NCBI RefSeq assembly: GCF_016906535.1
Contig: NC_057382.1
Span: 868,001 to 932,000, forward strand
Direction: 5' to 3'
Source of the DNA: Rhizoctonia solani
Taxonomy: Eukaryota; Basidiomycota; Agaricomycetes; Cantharellales; Ceratobasidiaceae
Length of the DNA stretch: 64,000 nucleotides
The position numbers and the translations under genes are program-made. The notes under the pieces were generated by a model. The model was not told the origin of the DNA, made no database searches, and worked only from the letters and a program-made list of their open reading frames with translations. This document shows, one piece after another, positions 54,626-64,000 of this stretch (position 1 is the stretch's first letter; the number at the start of each line of letters is the position of its first letter).

Positions 54626-55517
54626 CTAACATTTCGAAAGATAACTAGTCAAAGCAGTCTTCTCAGCCGAGTCAACCGTAAGTCCATAATAATGCTTAAC
54701 GGTGATCCATGCTCTGATATACGTGCAATCTAACCCAGTTTTATGAGGTTCAAGTCCACCGCATATGGCTAAATACACTTACGATACGAAGTTGATGGGG
54801 GCATCCAGTTTGCAGGATCTTTATCTCCTTTAGACTGGTTCACATTGTCCTAACCCACACCGTCAGTACAAACAGAAGGGGCAAGGTATAGACCAATTAA
54901 ACGTGAGGAGTTGGGCGGGGGGGGGGAGAAGACGTACGGTAACAGCCAACAACTGGGGTCTCGTCAAATCATTCGCCAGCGCTTCTCTACGCGCGGTCGT
55001 CCAGCTACGAGCTCCAGAAACCCAAGCTTCCTTGAGAGGAACAATGTGATCGATATCTAAATCAGACGCAGCGGTCCATTTTGCACCATCATACGGGGCT
55101 ATTTCCCAACATCATCAGTCTGAAAGAAGAGGAAGAAAAGAGAGAATAAAGGGGAGACGTACATGTCCATGTACCACTAGTAACACTGCACGAACTGTCA
55201 GTTACGACACTTGTTCCGTCGCGCTTGAGAACTGTCTCTCTTGTATCGCACGATCCTGAGATTGTGTCCCAGGTAGGGAAAAGATCTCGAGAGTAGGCAG
55301 GGGAGTTGGAGTCGGCTGCTACTGTCACTATATAATACCATTAATACAAAATATTCAGAGAAGAATAAACAAGGAGGGGATACGAACGTTCAGATAGATA
55401 GGTCTTGGCAGTGGCGACGCTCACCGGTGTCGGAAGGGCCCTTTTCGAGGGTGTGTTGAAGTCTAGGGGTGCTGCCGAAGCAAGCGCGACGAATGCAAAG
55501 AGGACAGGAATGTACAT
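54626..55517 (-). CDS. Secreted HNH nuclease (DUF1524/GmrSD C-terminal type)
   Basis: A small secreted endonuclease-like protein common in fungi and actinobacteria. The start is MYIPVLFAFVALASAAPLDF (55517), a clear signal peptide ending at AAP; an in-frame ATG at 55535 would add six residues. Then come LFPTWDTISGSCDTRETVLK, DSSCSVTSGTWTC and the HNH core DLDIDHIVPLKEAWVSGARS with ALANDLTRPQLLAVTDNVNQ and SKGDKDPANWMPP. The last exon (CTYIRAWITVKHYYGLTVDS) ends YLSKC. DHIVPL and N..K.D carry the expected metal-binding and catalytic residues. Four or five short introns splice in frame, so it looks functional. Confidence 0.85.
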
Positions 55518-56543
55518 CTTGGGCTTGTCGTCCAAAATGAATGCTCGCCGGGTGGAAATGTCCTCAAAGTACTTGTAAATCTTCAGGAAATGCGTCTAAA
55601 TAGCTGAAAACGGTCTTAAAACCACGTCTAAATAACCAACAACAAAACTAAAGTAGTACCTCTAAACTGTTCGTAGGCAGGCTCAATAGGTAGAGAAAGA
55701 TGGTAAGACAATCGTTGAAATTAGAACTGGGAGTAGCCCCTTGGTCCCCCCGGCCCCGCGATTAAATACCCATCGCAACCGAATTAGACGTGCAAGGGGT
55801 GGAGCCCACTTGCAATTGCTCCGCATGGTCGTCATACTTCTCGTTAACCCGCGTGCTATGAATAGGCTAATCGGGTTTGTACACGCGCGTGTGCGTGCGG
55901 TGCGGAAGCAGTGCATAAGGTATTTGGTTGGTGCTAGCATGGTAAAGAAGTAGGTCCAATAAACAACGAGGGAAGCAGTCTGATGAATGAAATGCGAAAT
56001 CGGGGAACAGATAGGGAAGAAGCTTAACTGTATCGACAAGTCAATAAAAAAGAAGCAACTGAGGAAACGAGGAGAAAGCGTAACCCCAATGGGATGAAAC
56101 GTGCGTGAACTGATAAGATATATAGATAAAGCTCGTGTTACCTTCCTTCTTGGGGAATATTAGCCATGCTTCGGGATAAACAGCTGGATCGAGATCTGGA
56201 GGAGGGGGATAAACCTCGCTCGGCTATGTATCCTTGTGGGCTCGGTGATCGTCCACCGGACCGGTCTAGAGTGGGTGAGTGGATATTGTATAGGCACAGG
56301 GATCCATGAAGTGCAGGTTCGCCGATCAATGAGCTGTAACCCCAGGCCCAAGGGGCCAATAGATGAGAATAAATAAAACCCGATGATTATTCGACTAGAC
56401 AAATACACCACCGAACAAAAACAAAAAAAACAAGACAAAAAACAACAAGAACCGAGTCGAGTATACAATGCAAGGAGCGTTTGGCGGGGATGCTTAGCAG
56501 CCCATGGAACGTCCGTCTCTCTCCAATTCAACAAGGACTACAC
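55518..56543. other. Intergenic stretch, nothing recognised
   Basis: It has the promoter of the nuclease gene and about 0.8 kb with no supportable gene. A short A-rich block lies at 56400-56450. Confidence 0.35.
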
Positions 56544-58195
56544 CTAGTCCCCCCCTTCCCAAGCCTCCTCAACCCTCCTCTCCTGCGCATACCCAACCAA
56601 CGGCTCATCCGCGCTCATCCGCCTCCCAACCTTGGGCGGACTAGCATTCCCCCCAATGGTGACCTCATCATCATCCGGATTCCCAAGTCGGACTTCAGAA
56701 CTGCTCGCCATGGGAGGGTACGCATGAGCATGCTGCGAGCCCGCATAGTTGTTGGCACCGGCATAGGGGCGTGACTTGCTCCTCCACCGCCGGCGGCGGC
56801 AGAGCCTTTGCCGAGCGAGAACCGGCGGTATGCTCCCCCGTGGCCTGAGTTCGAGTGGTCGTCGTCTGATCGCGTGAATGGGAGCACGGCGTCTCTGTAC
56901 GCGTCGTCTTTCGGGATGCGGGGCGAGTAGGGTTTATGCGAAAAGGGAGATTCGAGGGTGGGGTAGTATTGTCTGTAGGCAAAGTACGAGAACAGTAGGC
57001 CTATGGGTTATATTGCGTTAGTCTACGAGTCAAGGACGGGTTTGTATGGAGTTTGGGGGAGAAGGGGTGGGACTGACCGACTGCTGAGCCTACGAGAACG
57101 TCTTGCCAGTGGTCTATTGTGCGTTGGGTTAGTCTGAAAACTTAAAAGGTTTAGAGAACATACGTCGGTAGTCCATCGTTCGCGAAATAGCAGTCAAGAG
57201 TGCCCCGGTGAGAGGTGTTAATGCGATCCATGCTTTCCCTGTATGTCCGCGCTCATCAAAAGATGGAGTTTCCCAGCGAGGTAGAATGAAAGGAATCCTA
57301 GGCCGGCAAAACTCACTGCCAAATGAGTCAGCTCCGGTACACGAATCAACAGCAGGGCTGAATAGCAGAGAACGAGACAAACAAGGAAGACAAGAAACGT
57401 ACAAGACGAATGCCCCGAAAAGAAACTCCTCCATCCGTCCTTCATCATATACATCGGTCTCGGTGCATATGTCCGTCGTGACGAGCCCAAAGACCGCACG
57501 GTCGTGTGAACCTGCCGTGGGCTTGCAACGCGCGATTGCGTCTGGGCGAGGGCGACCGACTGTTACCTGCGCAGCAACCGAGCCGAGGTTAATCATCAAA
57601 TCAAATCCCAAAAGTAGACTAGGAAAGAGCTATACCTTGACGACTTGGGTAACAGCGCCGGTGGTAGCCAGTCCGAGGACCACTGTGAATGGTTCCCGGT
57701 CAGTCCATGTAATGGGGGATCAATGGGAGAGAAATGACGCACAGCCTAGCATGGAGAGGTGCCAGTCCCACCAGCTCCGGACCGTCAGCATGTTCGCGAT
57801 CGGCATGATCACGACTGGAATGCCGAAGCATATGGCTATGAGCATCCAGTTGGGAACTCGTTCGTGCACGGTGTATGTGTGTTGAATTCTGTCTTGTGTG
57901 TGAGCTGGATAATAGATATAAAGAGATATCTCGTACGTTGTATCGGTTAGTGAGAATTCACGACGGAATCCGTCTATTTTGTCAAGTGCGAAAAAGGCCG
58001 CGCTGTTCTTGATTAATACAAATAATAAACGGCCGCAAACTGGACGTACGCAAGACCGCATGTGACGATCCTGTTCTCCAATCAGCCTCATCCAATCAGC
58101 CAACTCGGGACTCACCAATCGGGCAAATAACTAAACAATAATCGCATGTTTCTCGTACGGGGTTTGGACCCCCCATTCTTGAATGGTCCGAACAT
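56544..58195 (-). CDS. PAP2-type lipid phosphate phosphatase (Dpp1-like)
   Basis: An integral membrane phosphatase acting on phosphatidate or diacylglycerol pyrophosphate. The minus-strand ATG at 58195 gives MFGPFKNGGSKPRTRNMRLL. Then come SAAFFALDKIDGFRREFSL, a hydrophobic NWMLIAICFGIPVVIMPIAN and the three PAP2 motifs: KVTVGRPRPDAIARCKP (K...RP), SFFSGHSS (SGH) and SRTMDYRHHWQDVLVGS (SR....H...D). The tail is YFAYRQYYPTLESPFSHKPY, then a low-complexity Ser/Gly/His region. The tail frame is uncertain across the GCC/GGC repeat near 56790-56805. One frame ends EAWEGGD at 56544 and looks most protein-like; others end at 56615 or 56695. Several short introns are present. Confidence 0.8.
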
Positions 58196-58571
58196 GGTGG
58201 TGAGCGCAGGGAGACCAAGGAAGTTAACGAGCCGCGGAGAAAGGCGGTGTGTGGCAGTGTTGATGAGCTTACGTGAGGGGTGTGTTATGGGGCGCTAAAT
58301 AAGTTCATTCCTCGGCCATGGATACAGTGCGCCCTGCCACTTGGCCTTGGCGGCCCAGTCGGCGTCTATTTGTCTTCTATTTGTCCTTATGTGGATATTT
58401 ATGTCGTCGTGGCTTACCTCATCTCAGCTCTCCCGCGCTCGGTCTCGGCGCCTAGTAAGAGATCCACACGCCTCGCGGCAGCCGACCCTTGGTCTTCTTG
58501 TTGCTATAATACCCTCTCTCTCCTCTCCGACGCCCGTTGAGCCTCCAACGTACTAGACACATTTGGCAGAT
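58196..58571. promoter_or_regulatory. Divergent promoter region between PAP2 (-) and alpha/beta-hydrolase (+)
   Basis: 376 bases separate the two start codons, so both genes are likely to share control elements. It has a pyrimidine-rich stretch before the plus-strand start (CTCTCTCTCCTCTCCGACGC near 58515-58532). No specific factor site is certain. Confidence 0.5.
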
Positions 58572-61500
58572 ATGGAGGGCAAGATGTCCCTCACCACTAC
58601 GATGGGAGTGAAGCTCGGTCCCTTAGTCCTCGGCACACTGCTCAAGCACTATCTCGAACGACACAACGTAACCCGCGACTCGAAAGCACGTAACGAGCTC
58701 TTATTCGACGAAGCCTTTATTATAGTCAAGGTCTGTTCTTCCTTGCACACTTCCCGACTGATTGACTTACGGATCTTACGGCAGGCCTTTATGGAAGAGT
58801 CCACCAAACACACCGGTTGGTTATTCACGACTGCTATTATTATAACACGAGAACCCGAACTTATTGGAATACATTTCTAGTCGAGGAACTGCAGCAGTTT
58901 TCGAACGCGCGGATCCCGAGTCCGCCCTGGGTTCATTGCGTGCGAGTCCTGATTCCCCTCGAATGCTGCGACGCTGCCGCCCCACTCTTGTTACAAGCGC
59001 TTGGGGGACCAGAGGCTGTGGGCGGGAGTAAATGGTGGCAGGTATGTTTGTTTTTATTTTCCCACGCATCCCCACTCTCTGAACTCTGAACTTGTCTGAC
59101 TGGTCGATACAGGTCCGAGGCGTACGGGGCGTAGACGCCCAGTGGGTAGCTGTCAAACGAGACTGGCGAGACGCAGAAAAACGACGTAAACAAGATCCGA
59201 TGTCCCCCGTTACATCACCCACCAACCCGCCTTCGAGGTTCAACTCGATGCGGTTTAGACGAACCAGTGTTCCCGAGTTGAGGCGGAGTCGGACCGCGGC
59301 CGGTACCAGCACCAGCGCCAATGCCAATGCCAACACTAATACGGGTGCAAGTCGGGCCGGTCAAACAGAAGGCAACGGCGACGAAGAGAAAAAAGGGAAA
59401 CGACCGTCGTCTGCGCACGGGCGGAGAAAAGACGAAGGGCTTGTCCCGCCCAAGAGACCTGCTACCAGCGGAGGGAGGACACCCAGCTACGGAAGCGGTG
59501 TCGACCAGTCCCAAGACGACCCTTGACTCGAGTCCTGCTGAACATGCTACACCCGGGTCTACTCCCAGTCATACCCCGCGAGGACACGGGACTGAAACTT
59601 GGCGCCTTCGCCTGCTCCGGGGACTTCACAGGACCCCAAGTCGGCCTCGGCGCCCAAGTTTAGTGATCCCACCCAGGGCGAGGAAGAAGCCCATTATGAA
59701 CCCGAGATGGACGATATGCGATGTATGCTGTATGTCTGCTTTGTTAATTTTTTCCTGTGCCTGTAGTCTGATTTGGGTGGGCGCAAGGTACATTCACGGA
59801 GGGGGATATTATTTTGGATCAGTCGTGAGTTCTTTCTAGTTCGTTACTATGTAGGGTGCTGATGGTACAATGGTAGGACCAACAACGGTTCTGTGTCCAG
59901 CGGTACGCACGAAAAATGGGCGGTCGAGTTTTTGCAGTAAACTACCGTCTCGCACCTCAATATCCGTTCCCATGTGCCCTCCAGGACTGTCTAGCAGCCT
60001 GTAGGTACCTTATCCTAGTCACGAAAACAACATGAATCTGAAAGTGCACAGATCTGTACCTTATTAGACCACCTCCGGGTGCAGAACACTTGCCCGTCCC
60101 TCCCAACATGGTCATTATCGCAGGTGCGCACACCCCTTTTGAGACGGAATTGGAATCAAGTTCTGATCTACCCTCTGTTTTTCTATTTCATGCGACAACG
60201 TTTTTTGATTGACGTGGTTCGTTTGGGACGATGATCGGGTTATGCAATACGTCATGCGTTTGGATATGCTTGGTTATTCATGGGGTGGTCGTGTGACTCC
60301 ATCCTGCCTGTTCTTGATCATAATCATGAACGACGCACCCTGGTTTGATGATGGTGCACCAACTGAATCGACACAGGCGACTCGGCAGGAGGTGGAATGA
60401 CGCTTGCTCTGCTTCAAATCATCCGGGATGTGGGTTACCCGCTCCAGCAGGGGGGATCCTCATTTCCCCATGGTGCGACTTGACGCATAGTTTCCCGAGC
60501 GTCTTGGTCAATAACGCAACGGTGCGTGCTCCCCCCTCCCTACCTTTTTTCCAATCTAATCGGATGGATATGATAGGACATCATCCCACCCTACGGTCTT
60601 TCCCTGCACAAGCCATCCACACTCTGGCCACCCCCCTCGGACGAACTGACAGCCGAACTCCGGGGCCGAATGACGCGCAAAGTCCGAGAAGTCGTCAAGC
60701 GCGGGAAATCCAAACTCGGACTGGGCCCGACAACCAACGATTCCGAAATCGACTTGGCCAAGCTGGTGGTGGAGGGCAGTCGCAAGGCGGACGAGACCAA
60801 GCGCGCGGCGCACCACCACCACCATCCTAAATGGAGCTGGCGGAAAAAGGACAAGGGCGACCAGGGCGCCAAGGGTCATTTGGATGCTGAGGCTGGGTCT
60901 GGGTCTGGGGGGAAAGGAAATGGGGATGCTACGGGAGCGAGGGGGAATTCGGTACTTGCTCCTCCGCCTGGCGCGACACTGACTCCGACGTTGAAAAAGC
61001 CCGAGTTGCCTGATATGGTGAGAGTGCTCAGTACTAATTTACTTGAATATAGATTCTGAGGGACTTTTAACTTTTGTTCTCAGACTGCCGAACCTGCGTC
61101 TGCGCTGCCGGAAGAAATTCCGCTCCCTGTGTCGAGAGCCACGACGCCCGACCCACCTCACCGTGAAAAGGTGCCCAAGCGCCAACCGACCGTCGATCCG
61201 TCCAAGGGTCCGATCGAGATCGAGATTGATGGACAGATGAGGACGGTCAAGTCCCAGATTCAATTCTATGCACAGTGAGTTTCAATGTGTGTACTGGTCC
61301 GACGCGGGGAACTAAGGGTTGTGTTAGAAATCATCCGCCAGCGACAAGGAGGTGTTGAGGGATGAGATTATCTATGTGCAAGTTTGGCTCGACTTTTCGT
61401 GTTGAACCGTGGGGCTGATTGGTTTGCAGCGCGCACAAGGCGGCGAATCCTGAAAAGTACCCTGTCAAACCCGAGACGAAAGAATTCTTGCCCTCGTTGA

Positions 61501-63158
61501 AGGATATCGAGAGCAAGGGGTATGAGCCCACCAAGGTGCATTTACAGGTGTATGATGGTATGTTACTGTATGCGTCAACTGGGAATGGTGCTGATGGGTT
61601 TGTAGAAACGTGTCATGTTTTGCCGTTGTTCTCGTTTACGACTCCGGTATGTGGATGTGAATTTACTTGTTCTCTGATGTTAATTTTATGAACCAGGCCA
61701 AATACTGTTATCGAGCTGTACGTCTAATATATGCAGATGCACTCATGAATACTAACTGTTCGTAGATCGCCCTGTTCTGCAAGCATGTTACAGGTCAAAA
61801 CCTCGGTCAGGCTACACCTACCTTCCCACCTACACCTGTCATACCCGAAGCCACGATTGCCCGATCCCCAGAACTGGAACCCACGTTCCTTGGAACTGAA
61901 TCAAATAAACCCCCGATCTCCCCTATATCCCCCATCAGCCCACCATCCAGCTCGGGCCGTCGACCGTCGATCACTTCTCCCATGTCTTTATCATTTTCGC
62001 CGTCTCTGCTTCGACGTCACACTACTCGACGGGGTGCTGCATCCGCTGATGCCCAGACGCCGTCCTCACCCCACAAGGCCACTTCTCCAAGGTCACCCGC
62101 TCGTGAGCCCTCGGACGATATTGCCGGACCGCGTTTCAATCTCGACAAGAACGAGCCCCCAACCGGAGTTGGGACCGCTGGCGATCCATCAGTCTATAAA
62201 CTACAGGCGACGGGGACGTCCGGCTTCGAGTCTCCGTTCAAGAATAACATGATTCGCGAACGTGTCTCCACCGCCGGCGTACTCCGTCCGCTCGAGCCCG
62301 AGAGCAAACTCGATGCGTGCAAGGTCCCGCTAGAAGCTATCGGTGTGATCAATGCCGCAGCTGTGAAACGGTACTTGGAAGGCCAAGCGTTGTGGGACGC
62401 CAAGTTTTCAGGCACTTTGAAGAGTATTGCCAAAACACGCTTGAAGAACTTGGAGCTTGCGAGAAAAGAAGGGAGGAAGAGTATGGGCGCATTGGCGGGT
62501 GGACTTGCGAATGGGACATTGAAGGATGGAGAAGGTGGAAAGGAAGAAGCGGACGGGAGTCCATCGAGTAGCGTAACGTTCTTGGGGTCTTCCAATTGGA
62601 GCATGAGCTGGGCTCTGGAGGGTGAGAATCCTCCGCCGAGTTCAATTGTAAGCAGGAGAGATACAGCAGAGGCGAGACAGTATGTCACAGTTATTAGTCG
62701 GTTTATCAATTTATTGATCGAGTCTCTAGGCTGGCGATTTGTGCGGATCGAGATTTGAGTAATGAAGAGACCAAGATGAGCGGGAATAACTTGTGGAATA
62801 TTGTCGTTGGTTCGTATTGGGATTCTATTTTCCCTCCCTAATGCTAACTTGATGTATAGATTTCTTGTCCCAGAATCCAGACCGGAATGCAAAGTCCTCG
62901 GACCCGTTGGCGGCAGATCAGGACCTGTTGGCTGGTGATAGTTCCCTCGGTATTCATGTCCAACCTCCAACCCCCTCGTCTCCCGTTCCTCCTCCCATAC
63001 CAACCACTCCACCATCCATATCCAAGCGCATGTCTTCAGGGTTCCTGAAGTTTATGGGTAAAGATCCCGTATCCAATACGACCTCGAATGGTAGACGGCC
63101 CTTGTCATTGGTGATTGATTCATCTCGCAATCCAGGACTTCCTGTCGTGGAGAAATGA
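58572..63158 (+). CDS. Large alpha/beta-hydrolase (HGGG/GDSAGG esterase class) with long low-complexity extensions
   Basis: A carboxylesterase/steryl-acetyl-hydrolase-like enzyme of the hormone-sensitive lipase class. The start is MEGKMSLTTTMGVKLGPLVL (58572). N-terminal region: PSPPWVHCVRVLIPLECCDA, VRGVRGVDAQWVAVKRDW, then a Ser/Thr/Arg-rich linker. Catalytic core: YIHGGGYYFGSV (oxyanion loop, about 59795), VFAVNYRLAPQYPFPCALQD, IIAGDSAGGGMTLAL (nucleophile Ser, about 60380) and GGILISPWCDLTHSFPSV. Then a large insert (His run, basic and Gly-rich parts, about 60660-61250), YEPTKVHLQVYDG and TCHVLPLF (probable catalytic His, about 61615). A 450-residue C-terminal extension, mostly Ser/Pro-rich with a helical VKRYLEGQALWDAKFSGTLK part, ends VVEK at 63158. 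About a dozen introns; total near 1,100 residues, about three times a minimal esterase. Confidence 0.75.
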
Positions 63159-63287
63159 TTGCCGCCGTTATTTAGACCATTGTATTGCCACATTCGCTTT
63201 GTAGACGCATTTTGTCTGTCTCGCTTATTATATGCCATATCATCCATTGAATATTTAATAAACTCGATGATACTCTATTCTGTTGAT
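63159..63287. other. Short convergent intergenic region
   Basis: About 130 bases between the 3' ends of two convergent genes. AATAAA at 63257-63262 (plus strand) could serve as polyadenylation signal for the hydrolase gene. Confidence 0.5.
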
Positions 63288-64000
63288 TCAAATCTTACTC
63301 GGGGTTCCCACCCTGGATATTTCAGCTGGGGTACCGGATCCGGGTGTTTGTGCTGGTGTGTCGCCTGCCGGGCCAGGAGATGGGACTGGTTTTCCACCCA
63401 AAACAGGGTCGAAACTCAGGAAGTAGTCCTTGAAAAAGTTTCGCCAGTTGGCCTTGGATGGAACGAAATGGCCTATCAAAAGTGTAAGTGATAGGATATG
63501 CTCACAACCAGGACTCGACTACCTCCTTCGTGTTCTTCGACTCGAGGGTCCTTAGATACATCTACAAGTGTTCTTCCACGCTCAGGAATGACGATTGCAT
63601 CATTTCGGCCCAGGACGTGTAAATTAGGTGTGGTGATCGGGGTAGAGAAGAGAGGACCAAGGTTGTCATCGACGGGCTTGAACCCCGACACCAATACGCA
63701 AAAGTCACTGAGTGAAGAATTAGTGTGCTTTCGAGCAGAGTCGGCATATGCGTACAATGGTGGATGCGGGGTTTCCCATCTACAAGAATTGCTGGGTATG
63801 CCTCTGGTTGTTCAAGCTGGATGTGGAGAATGTTATTAAACTTCAATTCGTCTGATGAAAATGTAAAATACTCGCAATTTTGGTGAGAGCAGCTGCCATC
63901 GACGCCCCTTGACTAAATCCGAAGACACCCTATATGTTTGCTATTGAGAATGTGGCAAGCTCGAGAGGAAGTATTTTTGCTCACGTTAAATCTCTGATCC
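63288..64000 (-). CDS. FSH1-family serine hydrolase, 3' part, runs off the window
   Basis: A serine hydrolase of the FSH/OVCA2 family. The minus strand from the right edge shows VFGFSQGASMAAALTKIA (nucleophile Ser in GFSQGA, about 63900-63925), YADSARKHTNSSLSDFCVLV, then SGFKPVDDNLGPLFS, PNLHVLGRNDAIVIPERGRT (catalytic Asp) and EEHEGG followed after an intron by HFVPSKANWRNFF (catalytic His). It ends in a Pro/Gly/Thr-rich tail at 63288. The N-terminal exons lie beyond position 64000. All three catalytic residues are present. The physiological substrate is not known for most members. Confidence 0.8.

Noticed and set aside
55683..56039. 118-codon minus-strand frame before the nuclease gene
   Set aside because: It overlaps a plus-strand frame, has no domain or signal and lies in an intergenic stretch.
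1..64000. CRISPR arrays, tRNA or rRNA genes
   Set aside because: No evenly spaced short repeats, cloverleaf-like genes or rRNA sequence were noticed; the window is eukaryotic.

Overview
This is a fungal chromosome segment. Genes are split by many short introns (mostly 45-70 bp, GT...AG). The gene content is typical of an Agaricomycete: tandem ricin-B lectins, secreted GMC oxidase, F-box/LRR-like protein, chromodomain Ty3/gypsy element, hAT and LINE relics. The gypsy pol and the lectin/transposon mix look most like Rhizoctonia/Ceratobasidiaceae. That genus-level call rests on family recognition, not on a search.

Layout. 1-23.6 kb is a nested transposon graveyard. A ~6.6-kb element with long terminal inverted repeats (82-6701) holds three LTR-derived pieces, a broken Tc1/mariner transposase and a hAT fragment. 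A second hAT transposase gene (minus strand, 16830 to 6944) is cut into three pieces by a complete Ty3/gypsy element (9872-16314, 5-bp target duplication GCTAT) and a solo LTR (9040-9595, target duplication GGTGC). A decayed LINE (about 17139-23599) follows. CpG loss is the dominant mutation mark here: a 2.28-kb block has no CpG at all, and all six substitutions between the two gypsy LTRs are CpG transitions.

23.6-64 kb is gene space. In order: a tandem pair of MFS permeases of the allantoate type (first apparently intact, second broken); a frameshifted F-box gene (-); a hemerythrin-like gene (-); a frame-disrupted N-acetylglucosamine-6-phosphate deacetylase (+); a membrane protein with a charged tail (+); a lectin locus with one relic and two complete ricin-B/coiled-coil paralogs (+); a secreted GMC oxidoreductase (-); two copies of a Ulp1-type peptidase gene on a ~1.7-kb segmental duplication (-); a secreted HNH nuclease (-); a PAP2 lipid phosphatase (-) divergent from a very large alpha/beta-hydrolase (+); and the 3' part of an FSH1-type serine hydrolase (-) running off the right edge.

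Functional reading. The genic half is a patchwork of nutrient uptake and secreted or carbohydrate-related functions (permeases, GlcNAc-6-P deacetylase, lectins, oxidase, nuclease), with no sign of one coordinated pathway. The best mechanistic signals are in the gypsy element: a primer-binding site complementary to its own predicted mRNA 5' end (self-priming, as in Tf1/sushi), a candidate -1 frameshift heptamer before the gag stop, and a CpG-type mutation that changes the reverse transcriptase YLDD box to YLND. Several host genes carry single-base frame breaks in short homopolymers. These may be real decay or assembly errors.
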